A stretch of 64,000 bases of DNA, from assembly GCF_000237925.1 (NCBI RefSeq), contig NC_031495.1, positions 52,274,746-52,338,745 on the forward strand, read 5' to 3'. A model generated the notes under the pieces. It saw only the letters and a list, made by a program, of their open reading frames with translations, was not told where the DNA came from and ran no database searches. Of the stretch, positions 1 through 12,500 are shown piece by piece. Position 1 is the stretch's first letter. Each line of letters begins with the position of its first letter. This DNA comes from Schistosoma mansoni (Eukaryota > Platyhelminthes > Trematoda > Strigeidida > Schistosomatidae). A program made the translations under genes and the position numbers.

Positions 1-1150
1 AAGTAAATAGACAAAAAATGGCTGGAGTTCGGTTTAGATTTTTGTTGAAAAGGTAGGGAATGACGATTGCTGAGTACAAATGCGAAGGATGAAAATTAGT
101 TGCATCTCGAGGACATAAGTTCATACCACCGGAAGTATGATTTATGCCTATGATAGAGCTGCTAACCGTTGCCAGCGTTGGGGTAGTTGCGACCATGCCA
201 TTATCAACATGCACAAGGTTTGCTTGACTGCTTAGGCTGACGATTCGTATGCATGCGTGTGTCGCTAGACCGCCAATCTACTAAGCATGTTGCTGGTTGT
301 TCGGTGTACAAGCAGCTGGTAAACATGTCGGAAATATATGACATGTGACAGCCATATATCCACAAAAATGAACGGTAATAATTAAGCCATTAGTGTGATA
401 AATGATTCAGAACAAAATAAAGACGATCGATCCTAGCAAAAGACTCATTAGAATTACAGGCATCCACAGACATAATAAATGATATCGAAATGAAAAATGG
501 ATGGTATAACATAAAAATGATTTCGCCTAAGTGGATGAGTGTAAAAGTAGAGCAAAAATGACACGAAAAAATTGAGTAGACTCACTTTAGGCAAGAAACT
601 TTTACGTTATTGTATAATAGAAAATAGTCCAGTGAGTTTCAAATGTCATAACGTGAATGGGATGTCCGTAAAATTATGATTTTTCGGTGAGTGATATGAT
701 TGCATAAATGTTGTAAGTTAATGTCAGCACGAACAAAAATAATAATCCCACGTTAGGCGATGATATGACAGTAATGTAATGATGATAATATGATAATTAT
801 AATTATAATGGGACGACACGTCAAATAGATCAGTGAGCAGAGTTGACACAAGGACAAAGTACAGATAAGATAATACGATTTGAGCATGTCCATGTCGTTA
901 CTGTACCGGCATCGATGAATGCATCGGATTAGAGAATGAGTCGTTTCAGTTGCTCATCTACTAAGCCAGCCTTTTCGTTCGTTTATCGCGGGCGTAGACT
1001 TCGAGATGTACAGGGTCTGCGCAGATTTACAGGGTGCGTTTCGTCCGAAATCGAGCTTACAACTTTAGTAGTGGTATGATGATATCATCGATGAGGTTGT
1101 CGAGTTCTTGCTGTCTCGTTTAGTCGGACAGCACACAAGTGACTGTCTAT
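1..1150. other. No gene seen; unassigned AT-rich sequence
   Basis: I see no convincing open reading frame, splice-bounded exon or recognisable repeat here. The stretch from about 1090 to 1400 contains two similar short blocks, near 1153-1183 and 1366-1396, each reading roughly GGTCC(A/T)GGCTA followed by GAGCCTGTT. This suggests a decayed internal duplication at the edge of the repeat further right. Confidence 0.4.
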
Positions 1151-1489
1151 CGGGGTCCAGGCTAGGAGAGCCTGTTCTAATTTAGGATTTAATGCTAAAC
1201 CTACACCAGTGAGGCCATGGGAAGTAGCAGTGGGATCCCCAGTCACTTGTAAAGCAAATCATCACGGTTCTTTATACTGACAAAGTGAGGTCAAATGAAT
1301 GACTGCACTTGGATTCCGTATGAGCGTTTCGGAGACGCAGCACACGCCGATGGCGCGAGATTCCAGGGTCCTGGCTAAAGGAGCCTGTTATCCGATCTGA
1401 CACAAGGCTTGAACATTAAAAGCCCTAACATATAGTTTAGAGCGTAGTTTCAGGAGACCAGGAATAACATTTTGTGAATTCAAATCATT

Positions 1490-2215
1490 AACGTTAGTGG
1501 AGCACAGTGATAAAGGTAAGTTATTATTATTATTATTTAAACACATATATATTGGTGCAAAAGGGCACCAGATACATATGCGCCACACTTGAAGGTAAGT
1601 GAGAAGGGTTGGTCATAGGGATGGAAGAATTACTAGATGAAGGAGTGATTCGATTGTCAATAAAATGATCTCGGGTGCTGATAGAGGTAGTAGAGCGGTT
1701 GTTACTTCCCGGTTGCCCACACCGTGGAAGGATAGTTCGTCTTGAGGGACCCGAAAAGGATCTTGAATTAGTGGTAATATTGGCGAACTAGGAGTGCAAC
1801 CACAGAGCCCAAGGGACATCTGCTTAAGGCTACTCGCGTACGGGCCTTTTATGGGAAGTTTTTGATGAGTTTGCTCATCACTTCAAAAAGCCTTATCTCC
1901 AGATGTGGAAATCCATGAGGTAAGGTGAGTTGTGACATTTTCGGTGTCAACCCTCCCTTCCGTTGTGAGGCAGCATTTTACAGATGCTAGCTGTCCGAGG
2001 GAAACACATTACTGCTGCCACATCCCTCTACATTCAGTAGTACGGCCTCGTCCTCGGGTCTTAAGTTGCTGCTTTTGATCTTACCGTCTTCCAGCCGACC
2101 TCCCTGGTATGACAGGGCCTAAAGGAACATGTGTTCCAGCCAATATAGCTCAGTTGAGTCATCACGATAAGCAAGCCCGATCACCACATCAAGGTAGCAG
2201 CTACAGTTGGGCGAA
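1490..2215 (-). repeat. Interspersed repeat with RTE-type 3' tail (minus orientation)
   Basis: Read on the minus strand this block ends in a GGCGCATATGTATCTGGTGC-type tail followed by TATGTGTTTAAATAATAATAA, a (TAA)n-ended 3' terminus. The plus-strand repeat at 23680-24262 ends in the same tail although its body differs. The sequence between about 1600 and 2210 is GC-richer than its surroundings, like a retrotransposon 3' untranslated region or a non-autonomous derivative. Short ORFs inside it are not credible host genes. Both ends are approximate and the family name is not known to me. Confidence 0.55.
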
Positions 2216-2399
2216 TGATATATATATATATACAACAGTTTCCGAAGTAAAATAGCTCATTATCACTCGGATAATTATCTTATAAGTTTTGTTTGATCCA
2301 TGTATAACTGTGAGCACCAGTGGTTAAATGTAATTGATTACTTTTTGAAATACAGAAAAACATTATATAGGGAAAAAAATACTATTTTTATAGACCTAC

Positions 2400-2510
2400 C
2401 ACCCAGAGCGGCAACCTGTCCGGCCATCAAGAGTACATGCCCATTGTCGATGGTTTGAAAAAGTTCGACACTAACAATGCCCTTCCTTATGGTATTGGAA
2501 ACTTTAGCAC
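2400..2510 (-). CDS. SLC20: PiT/SLC20 exon 2
   Basis: This 111-nt exon lies between a TTCTTCAG acceptor and a GTAGGT donor, is phase 1 at both ends, and continues exon 1 without a gap relative to the family. It is too short and split to show up as an independent ORF, but the residues TIRKGIV and MAGQVAAL are diagnostic of PiT transporters. Confidence 0.85.
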
Positions 2511-2743
2511 CTGAAGAAGTACATACATGTATATATAACCAAACTAAATTTACCTAAAAGAACAGAACCACTTAATTCACAGATTGTAGCAAGAATACAA
2601 GCTTGTTTCAGTGTTAATACTTTGGCCCCAACACTAGTTCCGAATGAATTTGCCACATCATTTGCACCAATTCCAAAAGCAAGAATAAAAGCTATTATGA
2701 AACCAACAACGACCATCCATATTTGGTCTTCGGGGATAAGCAT
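2400..2743 (-). CDS. SLC20: PiT/SLC20 sodium-phosphate cotransporter, N-terminal exons 1-2
   Basis: Two joined exons on the minus strand encode the amino end of a type III sodium-dependent phosphate transporter, a plasma-membrane protein that imports inorganic phosphate with sodium. Exon 1 (2743-2554) starts MLIPEDQIW, contains the family signature [10 protein letters not shown] and the segment TLKQACILA, and ends in phase 1 at a GTAAAT donor. Exon 2 (2510-2400) follows a CTTCAG acceptor and encodes [12 protein letters not shown] and [11 protein letters not shown], matching the usual AKV.ETIRKGI...LMAGEVSAMVG stretch, then a GTAGGT donor. The 43-nt intron is very short, as is common for 5' introns in schistosomes. 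The next exon (the LPISGTHC region) is not seen at 1-2390, so the gene runs off the left edge. The C-terminal half of a PiT protein lies on the opposite strand at 19.2-24.9 kb. Confidence 0.88.
2554..2743 (-). CDS. SLC20: PiT/SLC20 exon 1
   Basis: This 190-nt coding exon carries the likely start codon at 2743-2741. It has one hydrophobic helix ([16 protein letters not shown]) leading into the GANDVANS signature, which forms part of the substrate site in each PiT inverted repeat. It ends with one base of a Gly codon, completed by exon 2. No in-frame Met lies just upstream in the same exon. Confidence 0.88.
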
Positions 2744-2769
2744 GGTTCATACGAACCAAAGACTGCAAT

Positions 2770-3640
2770 ATAGGATCTTGATATCACACTGAAGTAAACT
2801 GGTAGGTTAAAAAAATAGAAAATATATGTATTGTAGATTTTTGCTGACAAATGAAGAACAACACCAAAAATGTATGTATATCCGATTATACGAACCAAAG
2901 TTATAACTTATTTGATCTAAGATGAATGTGAGCCTTCCCTAAGTTTTTAGAGATAAGCTCAAAATAATAAAACAAGGTGATCTATTAGATCACATGAACA
3001 CTTTTTTATTTCAGACTTGAGCTAGCTTATAACGTTATGAAATTTCATGCATTCGTGTCAAACATTTTTTTTATCTAAATGCCCTGTTTTGTAATTTCCC
3101 CATCCTGTTTCTGTAAAATGTCGAAGCGAGAGAGGGGGAAATTTATTCCATAAACTTTATTTTTTGTTGAGCTGGTTGTACAAAATGTAGTCAAACATTT
3201 TTTCTCGAAAAAGCATACATTATTGAGTAGACGATCGATAGCGCTACAGTCTTATTATATAGATATACCCCCAAAATTGGTGACACATATTAATCATGAG
3301 CATGTTTGAGAATGTATCTCCTCTTCAACCCAAGATTTAATCTATTTAGTAATCGAGATCTCTATAGACAGTATCTACGGCCACCACCTACTAGGTCCTA
3401 AGTCCAACTCTTTAGGTGTCAGTGGGTTAGCCTCATGAATAAACGTACAGGCGAACAACACACCCTCGGCTTCAGGTACATCCAGCTTAGTTTTATGATT
3501 ACCACATCCATTCAAAAGAGGTTACGTAGGTGACATGTTGGTTATTTTGAACAGATATCAACTTGTAGCAACACAACAGCATACAAAACGACATTAATCA
3601 CAGAAGCCAAAACCTACTGTAGTATCTCACTACACTAAAT
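2770..3640. other. Upstream region of the minus-strand PiT exons; nothing recognisable
   Basis: This is AT-rich sequence lying 5' of the PiT start codon, so it would include that gene's promoter. I see no clear TATA-plus-initiator arrangement, no ORF with coding character and no repeat I can name. Confidence 0.3.
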
Positions 3641-3689
3641 ATGAAAGGAACTTACCTTCAGCTAGCCTGCCGTAAGATTAGCTACCTCA

Positions 3690-4083
3690 AAAACTTCATC
3701 AAAGTGTCTAGAGAGTAAACATATGGTCAAAATAGTCAACTATGGCAACCAAGAAACAGATCGCCCTACGATATGCGGAACTCATATTAGAAATTAACAC
3801 AAGGGTTTTAAAGCTCTTTGGAATAAACGTCGCCCACAAACCAATGCAACCACTTTATTTCATTCTATGCAGAACAAAAGACACAACAACGAGAGAAGAG
3901 AAATGGAACATCATTTGAAAAGTAAATTGCACCACCAACTACGAGACTTATTACGATGAACAAATTGAACATCCTTCTCATCTACCCACCAATGAACACA
4001 GATAAGCAAAAGACTTGGTATGGTGTCACCGACATCGACATATGTAGACAACTATGGACGTGAATTTGACTAGAGAAAGGCGA
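3690..4083 (+). mobile_element. Penelope-like element fragment, GIY-YIG region
   Basis: This fragment is recognisably related to the Penelope-like copy at 17.2-18.1 kb. Both run through ACAGATCGCCCTAC or ACGGATCACCCTAC, a (A)CAACAAGATTGC or ACAAGGGTTTTAAAG stretch, then AAATGGAACATCATTTG and a segment encoding a Cys-rich YKINC.NCE-type motif. In Penelope-like retroelements this region lies between the reverse transcriptase and the GIY-YIG endonuclease. The copy is heavily mutated with no long ORF. It ends about where the possible MITE at 4084 begins. Confidence 0.6.
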
Positions 4084-4362
4084 GACTATAACTTATGGAC
4101 GAACCCATCAGACAAAAGATAACAGATCCTACATTTTGGCGTGAAATTCATCCATACATTTGGCAAAATACCGTTATGACATTATAGCTGATGTCAGTTC
4201 GCGGTGAAAACCCTAAATCTTGTTCCTAACCCTAGCTGTTAACTGTGAATCATGATTCTAATTCATCATATAGGTTTATAATCTTCATTTGGTCTTAGTT
4301 ATTACGTGGACACTCTCAAGGTTACTTTAGGGTCGCTCATAGGTCGTCCATAAATTATAGTC
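4084..4362. mobile_element. Candidate MITE with 19-bp terminal inverted repeats
   Basis: The left end reads GACTATAACTTATGGACGA (4084-4102) and the right end (4344-4362) is its reverse complement with one mismatch. The 279-bp interval is non-coding, as expected for a miniature inverted-repeat element derived from a DNA transposon. I could not see a convincing target-site duplication, so an old insertion or chance inversion remains possible. The transposase family cannot be assigned. Confidence 0.42.
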
Positions 4363-4369
4363 ACCTAAA

Positions 4370-6130
4370 AATCGACAGTTAAACCACCTGGCTTATAAAA
4401 CGAAACTCCTCCCAAAAGTAACCCATATGGCAAATTTTACTGCTACAGAAGCACAACACAGCTCATTACATTAGAATATATACAAACAAAACTCAGTTAA
4501 CAGATAAAAGTTATTCAGTGTATTAAAATTTTACTTCATTTGAAGGTTTAATTCACAAGCGCCACCAAGTTTGCGTCAAAATCATAAAACGAAACACAAA
4601 ATATCTTACAAAAGCTGATGTTACTTTGGACAGCAGAGAAACTGTTGGAAAGTGTCTTGAATTCTAGAAAGTCATTAATTAGATTTGAAATCTAATGCTA
4701 AACAGGCTACTTCTATTTGATTTTTATTTGTGCTTTCAAACCGCTGTTCCAATGTTTACTTTTATAAAACTTTCGGCGATGTCATTTTTACCACTTGGTT
4801 TTTATCTTTGTTAATTTGACTCACTGGACTGATATGAAGTTTGGAAACAAGAACCAACAAACAACCGTATCGAGTTCTAATCTGAGATCATTGGTCAACT
4901 AGTTTCTTCTGCATTATATCACTTATATTGAGAAATGGGCTGAAATTCTAAACAATTTCGACTTAATCTACTAATTCATTTGATATGCTCCTGATGTTTG
5001 TGATATATAGCTGATGTAAATACTGATGGTTTGACGTCCATTTAGTTCTTGGTAATTAAAGATTCAAAAGACAGTCGATGAAAAAAACAAGATAGTTAAT
5101 CAGCTAGTTAAAGATGGCACAGTGATAGAATTAACAGGTAGAGGTATAAGTTTATCAGCCATATCAGCATGTAATTACAGTAATTTTCACTTCAATTTTA
5201 CAGTAACTGAGATCGGAACAAGACCAACCAAATTGATGAGATGTAGACAAAACGGGGAACACGAGTCTCTGTGTTACTGAGTCATTCTATTAAATTAACA
5301 TTTACATGTGCTGGATTATATTAGTGTGTCATCATTAGGCCCTTTTTGGAACCCACTTTCGATACATTTTTCATCATATGACCTTACTCAAAATTTCTGG
5401 GTATAAATCCATGAGGAAACAAAAGACATAACGGGATCCGAAAACATCTTATCCATTACCTATTTTGATCAGTGAAAGTCTGCAAGGTTTTCGGTAATGA
5501 TACATAAGGTTTCACAACCCCAATGCGGTGAAGTATACAATATATACAGGAAAAATATCAGGAATGGTCTTCAAACAATTTTTGCATGGTTTTTTAACTC
5601 AAAATACACCATCTCTAGAAATTAGCTATTCCTAAAGTCATTATTGTCAAAGGAAAATATCTGTAGATATGAATATACATAGTCAAGTCAAATTACTGTT
5701 TGCAATAATAAATCAAAACGCTCCTGAACTGTGAAATTGCCTATTAGTTCCAGCATTACGATATCACTTAGACATGCTAGAGTGACACAAATTATACAAC
5801 AAGGTTTTGGCGACGATGCTGAATACACAAAAATGATTGCATTTTTTATAAACTCTTCGAATAATCTGGTACAACAAACAGTGAAGTAATTACCTTTAAA
5901 AACGAAGCAAGCGAAAAATAACGTGGCAAACAATCGACGCGCCAAGAGTTAATAGTAAAAGTGAAGTTAAATGGTGCGTAATAACAAGCCATTCGTTAAA
6001 CTGTCGTATAGTCTAGATACAGACATGAAGATGTGAAACTTTACAAAATGCAGCAAATTTCATGTGTTTTTTACTTATTTTAAATCATCAAAAGCATTCT
6101 TGGTCTACTTTAACTTGAATTTATTCAGTT
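4370..6130. other. No gene seen; AT-rich intergenic sequence
   Basis: There is no ORF with coding character, no splice-bounded exon and no repeat I recognise up to the 5' end of the CR1-like element. The minus-strand ORF at 5688-5945 is short, compositionally ordinary and has no recognisable motif. Confidence 0.3.
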
Positions 6131-6146
6131 AAGGTTTGAAATTTTA

Positions 6147-7303
6147 TTGAAAACTTTGTCTCTTGGTTCCTTCTTTAGCATATACTCTGACACCTGTGTT
6201 ATTATTGTGATCATATTGTGTTTTAAACCTAATCTGAATACAATGGTTGGCAGTGCATTCAAATGTGGACAGACGAACTGTTTGTTCCCCGTAGATGAAG
6301 GGATGCAGTGTGATGAATGCAGAAAGTGGTTCCACAAGATGTGTACCCGTATCAGTCCAGCTGCATACAAAAGATGCTCTAAGCCTAACTCGCACTGGCT
6401 TTGTATGTTCTGCTGTACTAACAAGACGATATTAATCCAGGAGGCTATGAGCCTATTGGCTCTAGCCTGTAAAAAGAATGATAGTGGGTGCGCTAGTAAC
6501 GCAAGTACTAACAGTGAAGACTGTGTCAGTGATGTAAGTGCTGTTACAAAACGCGCTAAACAACCTACTCTAATTAATGACAAAGTGAGACTTCCATTAC
6601 AACAAACGAGGAGTAAATCACCACATGGTATTGACATGAGTAATCATGCATCTTCAGTAGAAATTGCGGACCCGGATAGAACCGTCACCGTCCCCAATAG
6701 TCCCGATGCAGCTGTCCTAAATGACGAAAAATGGACCGCAGTAAGGAGGAAAAGAGAAGGAAAAAAAGCTAAAGATAAAGCACACTTGGTTGACGAGTCA
6801 TTGAGGAACTCGCAGTCTGAGTCACTCAATGCACTATCGCACTCTGATAGAACGGCAGAACATCATCCTAGTGCGACTGAGAGGAATTTAATATCATCGA
6901 ATATTATTGTGAGTAAATTGCCAGAGTCTAACGATCCAGATCCTAAGGTTAGACACACCCATGATTTAGAGAGGCTCGGAGAATATATCCGTAGCATATT
7001 ACCAGATAACACGAAATGTGTTCAGGTCAAAAAATTGGTTAGAATAGGTAAAAGAGCCGATGACAGTGTTCTACCCCGACCATGTAGACTCCTTAAGGTA
7101 ATCCTAAGGTCGGAGAAACAACATGATCTTCTGTTAGGTAGCGCTTGAAGTCACGACAATTCTGACATTCGAATTAAACCGGATATGTCTCTTGAAGACA
7201 GAATAAAACGGAAGACGGCACTAGCTGAACTAGAAACCCGTCGACAAAACGGTGAAGAAAATCTCCGATTAGTGGGTTTTCGAATAGTCAGATCTTGGAA
7301 GTG
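6147..7303 (+). pseudogene. CR1-like LINE ORF1, PHD zinc-finger protein
   Basis: The first ORF of the CR1-like element probably binds nucleic acid in the retrotransposition particle. A more natural start is the Met at 6243 (MVGSAFKCGQTNC), since the preceding residues look like read-through of untranslated sequence. A C4HC3 PHD finger is visible: KCGQTNC, CDEC, WFHKMC, then WLCMFC. A charged middle follows (RRKREGKKAKDKAH), then a domain with RIGKR and RPLKV-like strands resembling the esterase- or RRM-like ORF1 tails of CR1 relatives. A TGA at 7146-7148 interrupts the frame. The same frame then continues for about 50 codons (DIRIKPDMSLEDRIKRK) to a stop near 7303, consistent with a single CGA to TGA change. 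Confidence 0.8.
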
Positions 7304-7339
7304 AATGCTACCAAGGCCTGCGTGGATAGGTCGTTCTCC

Positions 7340-10128
7340 CTAGGAGTTTTATATGCCAACGCCCCTAGTCTAAGACAAATTCTACGAGTTAGGAGCATTA
7401 GTGGACAAATTAAGGCCACTCATTGTAGCTGTGACGGAAACTTGGTTAGTCCATGACTTCGATATCACCCCAGAATTATCCGGATATCATTGTTTAAGAA
7501 GTGATAGACATAGATGCAGGAAAGGAGGTGGCGTCCTTCTATACATAGCCAATAGTATAAATATCCGTTCCTCCGTCTGCGAATCCCATGATAGTGGAAC
7601 TAGTGAAGTCATTAGCTGTGAGCTCACTGTCGGATGTTGTACATTTGCACTCGGTGTCATCTATCGCAGCCCAATCTGCTTAGCTGATGACTTTATTTTA
7701 GAGCACATTCGGCTATGGAGTGCAAATAACAGATGCTTGATATTAGGAGACTTTAATGCACCTGACATTAGTTGGACTGAGATGACCACGAAATGCTCTA
7801 TAAACTCATTTGATAGCAGGCTCTTGGAAACAGTAATGGAACATGCATTAGTACAGCATGTATCCAAACCTACACGTTTTAGTGTAAACTAAGGTTCTTC
7901 TCTGTTGGACTTGGTAATTACCCATGAGACTGAGGATATTGCCAACCTAAATATTCTTCCCCCGTTAGTAAATAGCGATCACGCTGTTTTATCATTCACG
8001 TTTAGAGCTAGCGACATGATATACGATCAGATTAAGCCTCGCCCAAACATATGGAGAGCTAACATACCAGCCATTCAGGATTGTGCTACTAAGATAGATT
8101 GGTCAGTAGATACTAGCTCATCAGTTGACGAGGCGTGGTCTGTATTTAAAGGCAAGTTTAGTGCAGTCACGTCCCCGTTCATACCATACTTGGTGCCACG
8201 TAGACCGAACAATAGTCCACCGTGGATAAATAAAGAAGTTAAGAAACTTCTAAGGCGTAGAAAAAAACACTGGAACATGTTCATCTCTACTGGCTTAGAA
8301 CAGTACAGATCCAGTTATTGTAAGATTAGAAATACTTGTAAAGCGGTAATTAGTAGGACTAGACGGTCATATGAAAAACAATTGGTTAGGGATTGCAAAC
8401 ATAGTCCAAAACGGTTATTCTCGTATATAAGGAGGCGAACTCAAAGAAGTGATGGAATACCATCACTTTTGATACAAGAAAATCCGTTAAGTTTGGCAAG
8501 AAGTGTTATCGAAAAAGCGGAAGCTTTTTCGGAATATTTCAGTAAAGTTTTTTCTACCAATAATGATGCTCGATCACCTATTCATTGTGATTGTGGCGAC
8601 TTGTTGATGGACCCTGTAGTTATTAAGAAAGTAACTGTTTTAAGGCTACTTCAGCATCTCAAACCTGATAAGTCTAGTGGTCCTGATGATATTCATCCTC
8701 GGATTATGAAAGCCCTCTCAGATGTTATTGCTGAACCCTTAGCGATACTGTTTGATATGTCCCTGCGGCAGTCCAGATTGCCCAGAGACTGGAAAGACGC
8801 AATAATCAGTCCGGTGTATAAGGCTGGGAGTAGGGATTTAGTTAGTAACTATCAACCCGTCAGCTTAACTAGTGCAGTTGTAAAACTAATGGAAAAAATT
8901 ATTAGGATGGCTGTTATAAACTACGTGGAAAGACATAATCTTTTGTCAAAGGAACAACATGGTTTTCGAAGAGGTCTATCATGTTTGACAAATCTCATTG
9001 CAAGAGAAGATTGGGCTGAGGCAAAAGATCGCAATATTCCTGTAGATGTCATTTTCATAGATCTAAATAAAGCCTTTGATAAGGTTTCCCATTCTGGTCT
9101 TAAATTAAAACTGGAAAGTTTTGGAATTCATTATGCAGTCATAGACTGGATAAGTGACTTTTTTCATGGAAGGAGACAAAGGGTAAGAGTAAATGGGGCT
9201 CTCTCATCGTGGGAACTAGTAAAACAGTGGAGTCCCCCAAGGCACAATTTTAGGTCCTCTTCTCTTTTTACTTTATATAAATGAATTATCAGCTATAGCT
9301 AAGTCATCCGTCCTACTATTCGCCGATGACATTAAGATTTGGAGACCCATATATAGTATGTCAGACAGAATAGTATTACAGGAAGATCTTAACTCATTAG
9401 TGGCATGGATGAACGGGTGGTCACTAGAAGTTAACCCTAATAAAAGTATAGTGATGCAATTAAATAACTACGATGATTCGTATCACTACACAATATGTGG
9501 ACTAGTGTTGCCTAAAGTAAGAAACTATAAAGATTTAGGAGTCATACTAAGTAATGATCTCAAAACAACCAGTCACTGTAAGGCTGCTGCTGCAAAAGGC
9601 TATAGGGTATTATGGTCCATTCGTAGATCTTTCCGGTATCTGGATGGGGAAATGTTTAGATTATTATACCCGACATTCGTGCGACCACAGTTGCAATATG
9701 GGATTCAAGCAGCGAGTCCTTGTTTCAAATATGAGGTGGATATGTTGGAACGAGTCCAACGCCGCGGGACAAAAATGGTAAAAGGTCTATCTGGCCTATC
9801 TTATGAAGACAGACTGAGACACCTTAACTTATTTCCGTTATCTTACCGGCGAATACGGGGTGATCTAATATTGGCATATCGTATCCTGAACGATGACCTT
9901 GGTACTAGAATGTCCTATCTTTTCTTCCCGTCTAGGGCTGGTCAGTTGAGAGGACATTCAAAGAAAGTCCAAAAACCGAGATCAAATCGTCTACGTCTGG
10001 AGTTTCGTTTCTCGCACCGAGTAGTGAATTACTGGAATTCTCTACCAGAACACGTAATATCAGCACCTTCTGTTGATATATTCAAGACGAGATTGGACCT
10101 CCACAGTGTAACAAACTGTAAGGATTAA
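7340..10128 (+). pseudogene. CR1-like LINE ORF2, endonuclease plus reverse transcriptase
   Basis: The endonuclease domain spans about 7401-8040: VTETWL, GGGVLLYI, GDFNAPDISW and the catalytic NSDHAVL. The reverse transcriptase follows: PDKSSGPDDIHP, RDWKDAIISPVYK, HGFRRGLSC, FIDLNKAFDKV, then PQGTILGPLLF and FADDIKIW (about 9310-9345), the thumb, and a C-terminal region up to the stop at 10128. One in-frame TAA near 7890 probably replaces a Gln codon. A frameshift near 9229 separates the fingers and palm from the YADD-equivalent part. The element would need trans-supplied protein to move. Confidence 0.87.
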
Positions 10129-10189
10129 AATAGGTCACTAGACCTCCTATCCTTATTACTGAAGACTGAAGACTGAAATGGAAATAATA

Positions 10190-12500
10190 TTTTGAATATT
10201 TAATTGTGTTTGCACAAGGAATACTTCTAATAATTTAAACAGGCTACAAGCAATTGGAGTTCGACAACACCCTAACCAGTAACACTTTTATGATCGAAAT
10301 GTGCCATTTCATTCAAAATAGAAGTCAGAAGAGAAGAGGTTCGAAAATATAACTGATAGTCTATAGATATATCGAGAAGTGGTCAGTCTAAATTGGTCAA
10401 TGGTTGTAGGAGATACATAACACAGCGCGTCCACCCTTGATTTGGTGAGGATGTGCGAACAAGTGCCTTCAGCTAGGTGAGCCCAGTGAATCTAATTCGT
10501 TAGGGATCAAACGTCGAAGACTTACAGAGCTATTGATCTTAAAGATTTATTTACCGCCAACTCCACTTCCCCAGTAGTGAGTAGTGATGACGCTAAGACG
10601 TGGTCAACAAGAAATTTAAAACCAACGAGTGTATCGTTGGTGAACACTCCTCTGTTAGCTTGTCATGTTCAGAAGCGTATAATCGTATTTTCCCACTATA
10701 AGGGGTCATGTGTTACAATATGATGATTAAAAACAGGTACAATGAAAATTTCGATTCTTCATTATATACATCTGTTTTTCGTCACTTACAACTGTCCTGG
10801 AAAAGAAAAAAGGATTTATAGGTGCAAATGGAATTGCACTCATGCGTGTACAAGGACACAAAACGGGCGAAAAAAGGGAAACAATGCTATGTACATGCGT
10901 TTGACCAGATACCACCGAAGTGTCATTGTGGTTGTTGATTATCGGTATCCTTATTGTGAGACTCGTACCTCTCGATTTTACAGAAAGAAATTCGACATGA
11001 CTAGTGTTCCCCTCAAAATAAACGGCTTTGAGAAGACCTATTCTGATGCTATCACTTATTCCATTCATGTCGGTCAAACATTGCATAGGTCCCCCCTAAG
11101 GGACTTTGAAGGGTCTTTTGTCTATTTTAATTTGTTTTCTTTCTATTCATCTTAATATCTTGAGTTTGATCATATTCAAATCTATTATTATTGTTGGTAT
11201 TATCATTACGATTGGTGTTACGGGAGAACTGAAGACATTTGGCTGATCAAAACCTTTTTACTGTACATCAATTTTACTGTGTTTTTGGATGTGTTTGTTT
11301 TACTTGACCTTTGGACTTGTTTGTTTACATAATTCTTTTCGGACATTTTGGCTTCTTTTGTCATTGATTTGGTATTTGGGAGTTTTTGCTCCGGGAACCT
11401 ACAAAATTGAAGGTTTGTTTTGTAATTGTTATAATTATTGTTGTTAGAACGACTTTGGTCGATTATTTGTGAAATGCGAACAAACTTGGTTTCTGATTTG
11501 AAGTTTCGGTTCTCTTGCCTACTTGGGTTCATGATTAGCGAATATCGACGGCCAGTACTTCAATAGTTGGAACGGGCAAAAACTCATAATTGGACGTAAC
11601 AATTGGTGTCTTGACACATTAGATATTCTTTTCATCGCTTTTTTCTCTTTTAAACATACCTTATTCCTAGACATCAAAAGTCTGTAACTAAAAACAAGTT
11701 GTTTTGTGTGACACTTAGAAAAACTAACTTTTCGGATTCATTTTGTCTTCTTCACAAATGTATATATTTATATAACATGTAGAAATTGATGTTTGATTAT
11801 CCTCTGCAGTTAATTGTGTCTGTAATAGTGTCATTCTGAATTATTATTACTCAAAACTTCATACTGATATGAAGTTTTACTCTGTATCGTATTACATAAA
11901 TTTACATGCATTCACCCGCGTGAAATGAAAAATCAAAATAATTAGTGTTCCGCTTCAGAGGTCGATATTCATTACACTCTTAATATCATGGTTGAACCCC
12001 TGTCACAAGTTGCCCATTTATTTTCTCTCACACTCCTTTTCTTCTAAATATTTGACGATCTTAGGCATCGGATGTTTGTAATCAAGATAATATCTTGTGT
12101 TACACTTAAATAAATTAACTTTCCATATTCATTTAACTTTACCACATATATGCGACTTATACATAATGATATTCGGTTATTTTTTGCAAATAAGTCAGAC
12201 TTTGGCGGTATCACTCCAAATTATTACTGCACAAACGCTTATTCTACCCTAAAATATTACGGCGAAAATGATTTGTTCCCTTATTTATTTTTAATTTTCA
12301 TACTTTTCCTTCTTATGTTCATTTGACAATACATGCACAATAGTTTATTCTCATACTGTGTTCATAAACACGCTTTCTAAACTATATGCGTATTTCCAGT
12401 TTCCTTCGTTTTTATTCCCTTGTTTTCTCCTTTTCTACTTTAAAGTCAACTCAATAACCTTCTCAATTACTCAGAACCTGTTTCTTTTAAATATGGAAAA
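10190..12500. other. Unassigned region between CR1-like LINE and Gypsy fossil
   Basis: No host exon is recognised. The opposite-strand ORFs at 10742-11155 and 10727-11086 overlap each other, and the one at 11218-11532 is Asn/Lys-rich. None shows a known motif or splice signals. The 10.4-10.65 kb part is GC-richer than its surroundings and may be repeat-derived. 11.6-12.5 kb is T-rich and looks non-coding. Confidence 0.3.

Larger units (their letters stand above)
6147..10190 (+). mobile_element. CR1-like LINE, nearly full length (SR1-like)
   Basis: This is a non-LTR retrotransposon with two ORFs, moving by target-primed reverse transcription. ORF1 carries a PHD-type zinc finger. ORF2 carries an apurinic-like endonuclease and a reverse transcriptase with FADDIKIW at the catalytic site. 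The order and the PHD finger fit the CR1 clade, of which SR1 is the known schistosome member. The 3' end has three near-copies of a 7-mer (CTGAAGA CTGAAGA CTGAAAT, about 10162-10182), the microsatellite tail typical of CR1. Damage is light: one stop in ORF1, one stop in the endonuclease and one frameshift before RT motif C. It is therefore a fairly young but probably inactive copy. The 5' boundary is approximate. Confidence 0.88.

Noticed and set aside
6125-6637. 170-codon minus-strand ORF
   Set aside because: It is the reverse shadow of the CR1-like ORF1 with its PHD finger and has no features of its own.
6675-6700. Resemblance to a spliced-leader start (AACCGTCACCG)
   Set aside because: Only about ten bases match and it lies inside the CR1-like ORF1 coding sequence. 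No spliced-leader RNA gene was found.
10727-11155. Overlapping ORFs on both strands (about 120-137 codons)
   Set aside because: Each is a shadow of the other, with no known motif or convincing splice signals and no basis for choosing a strand.
11218-11532. Asn/Lys/Ser-rich minus-strand ORF
   Set aside because: Low-complexity composition expected of AT-rich DNA; no domain or splice context.
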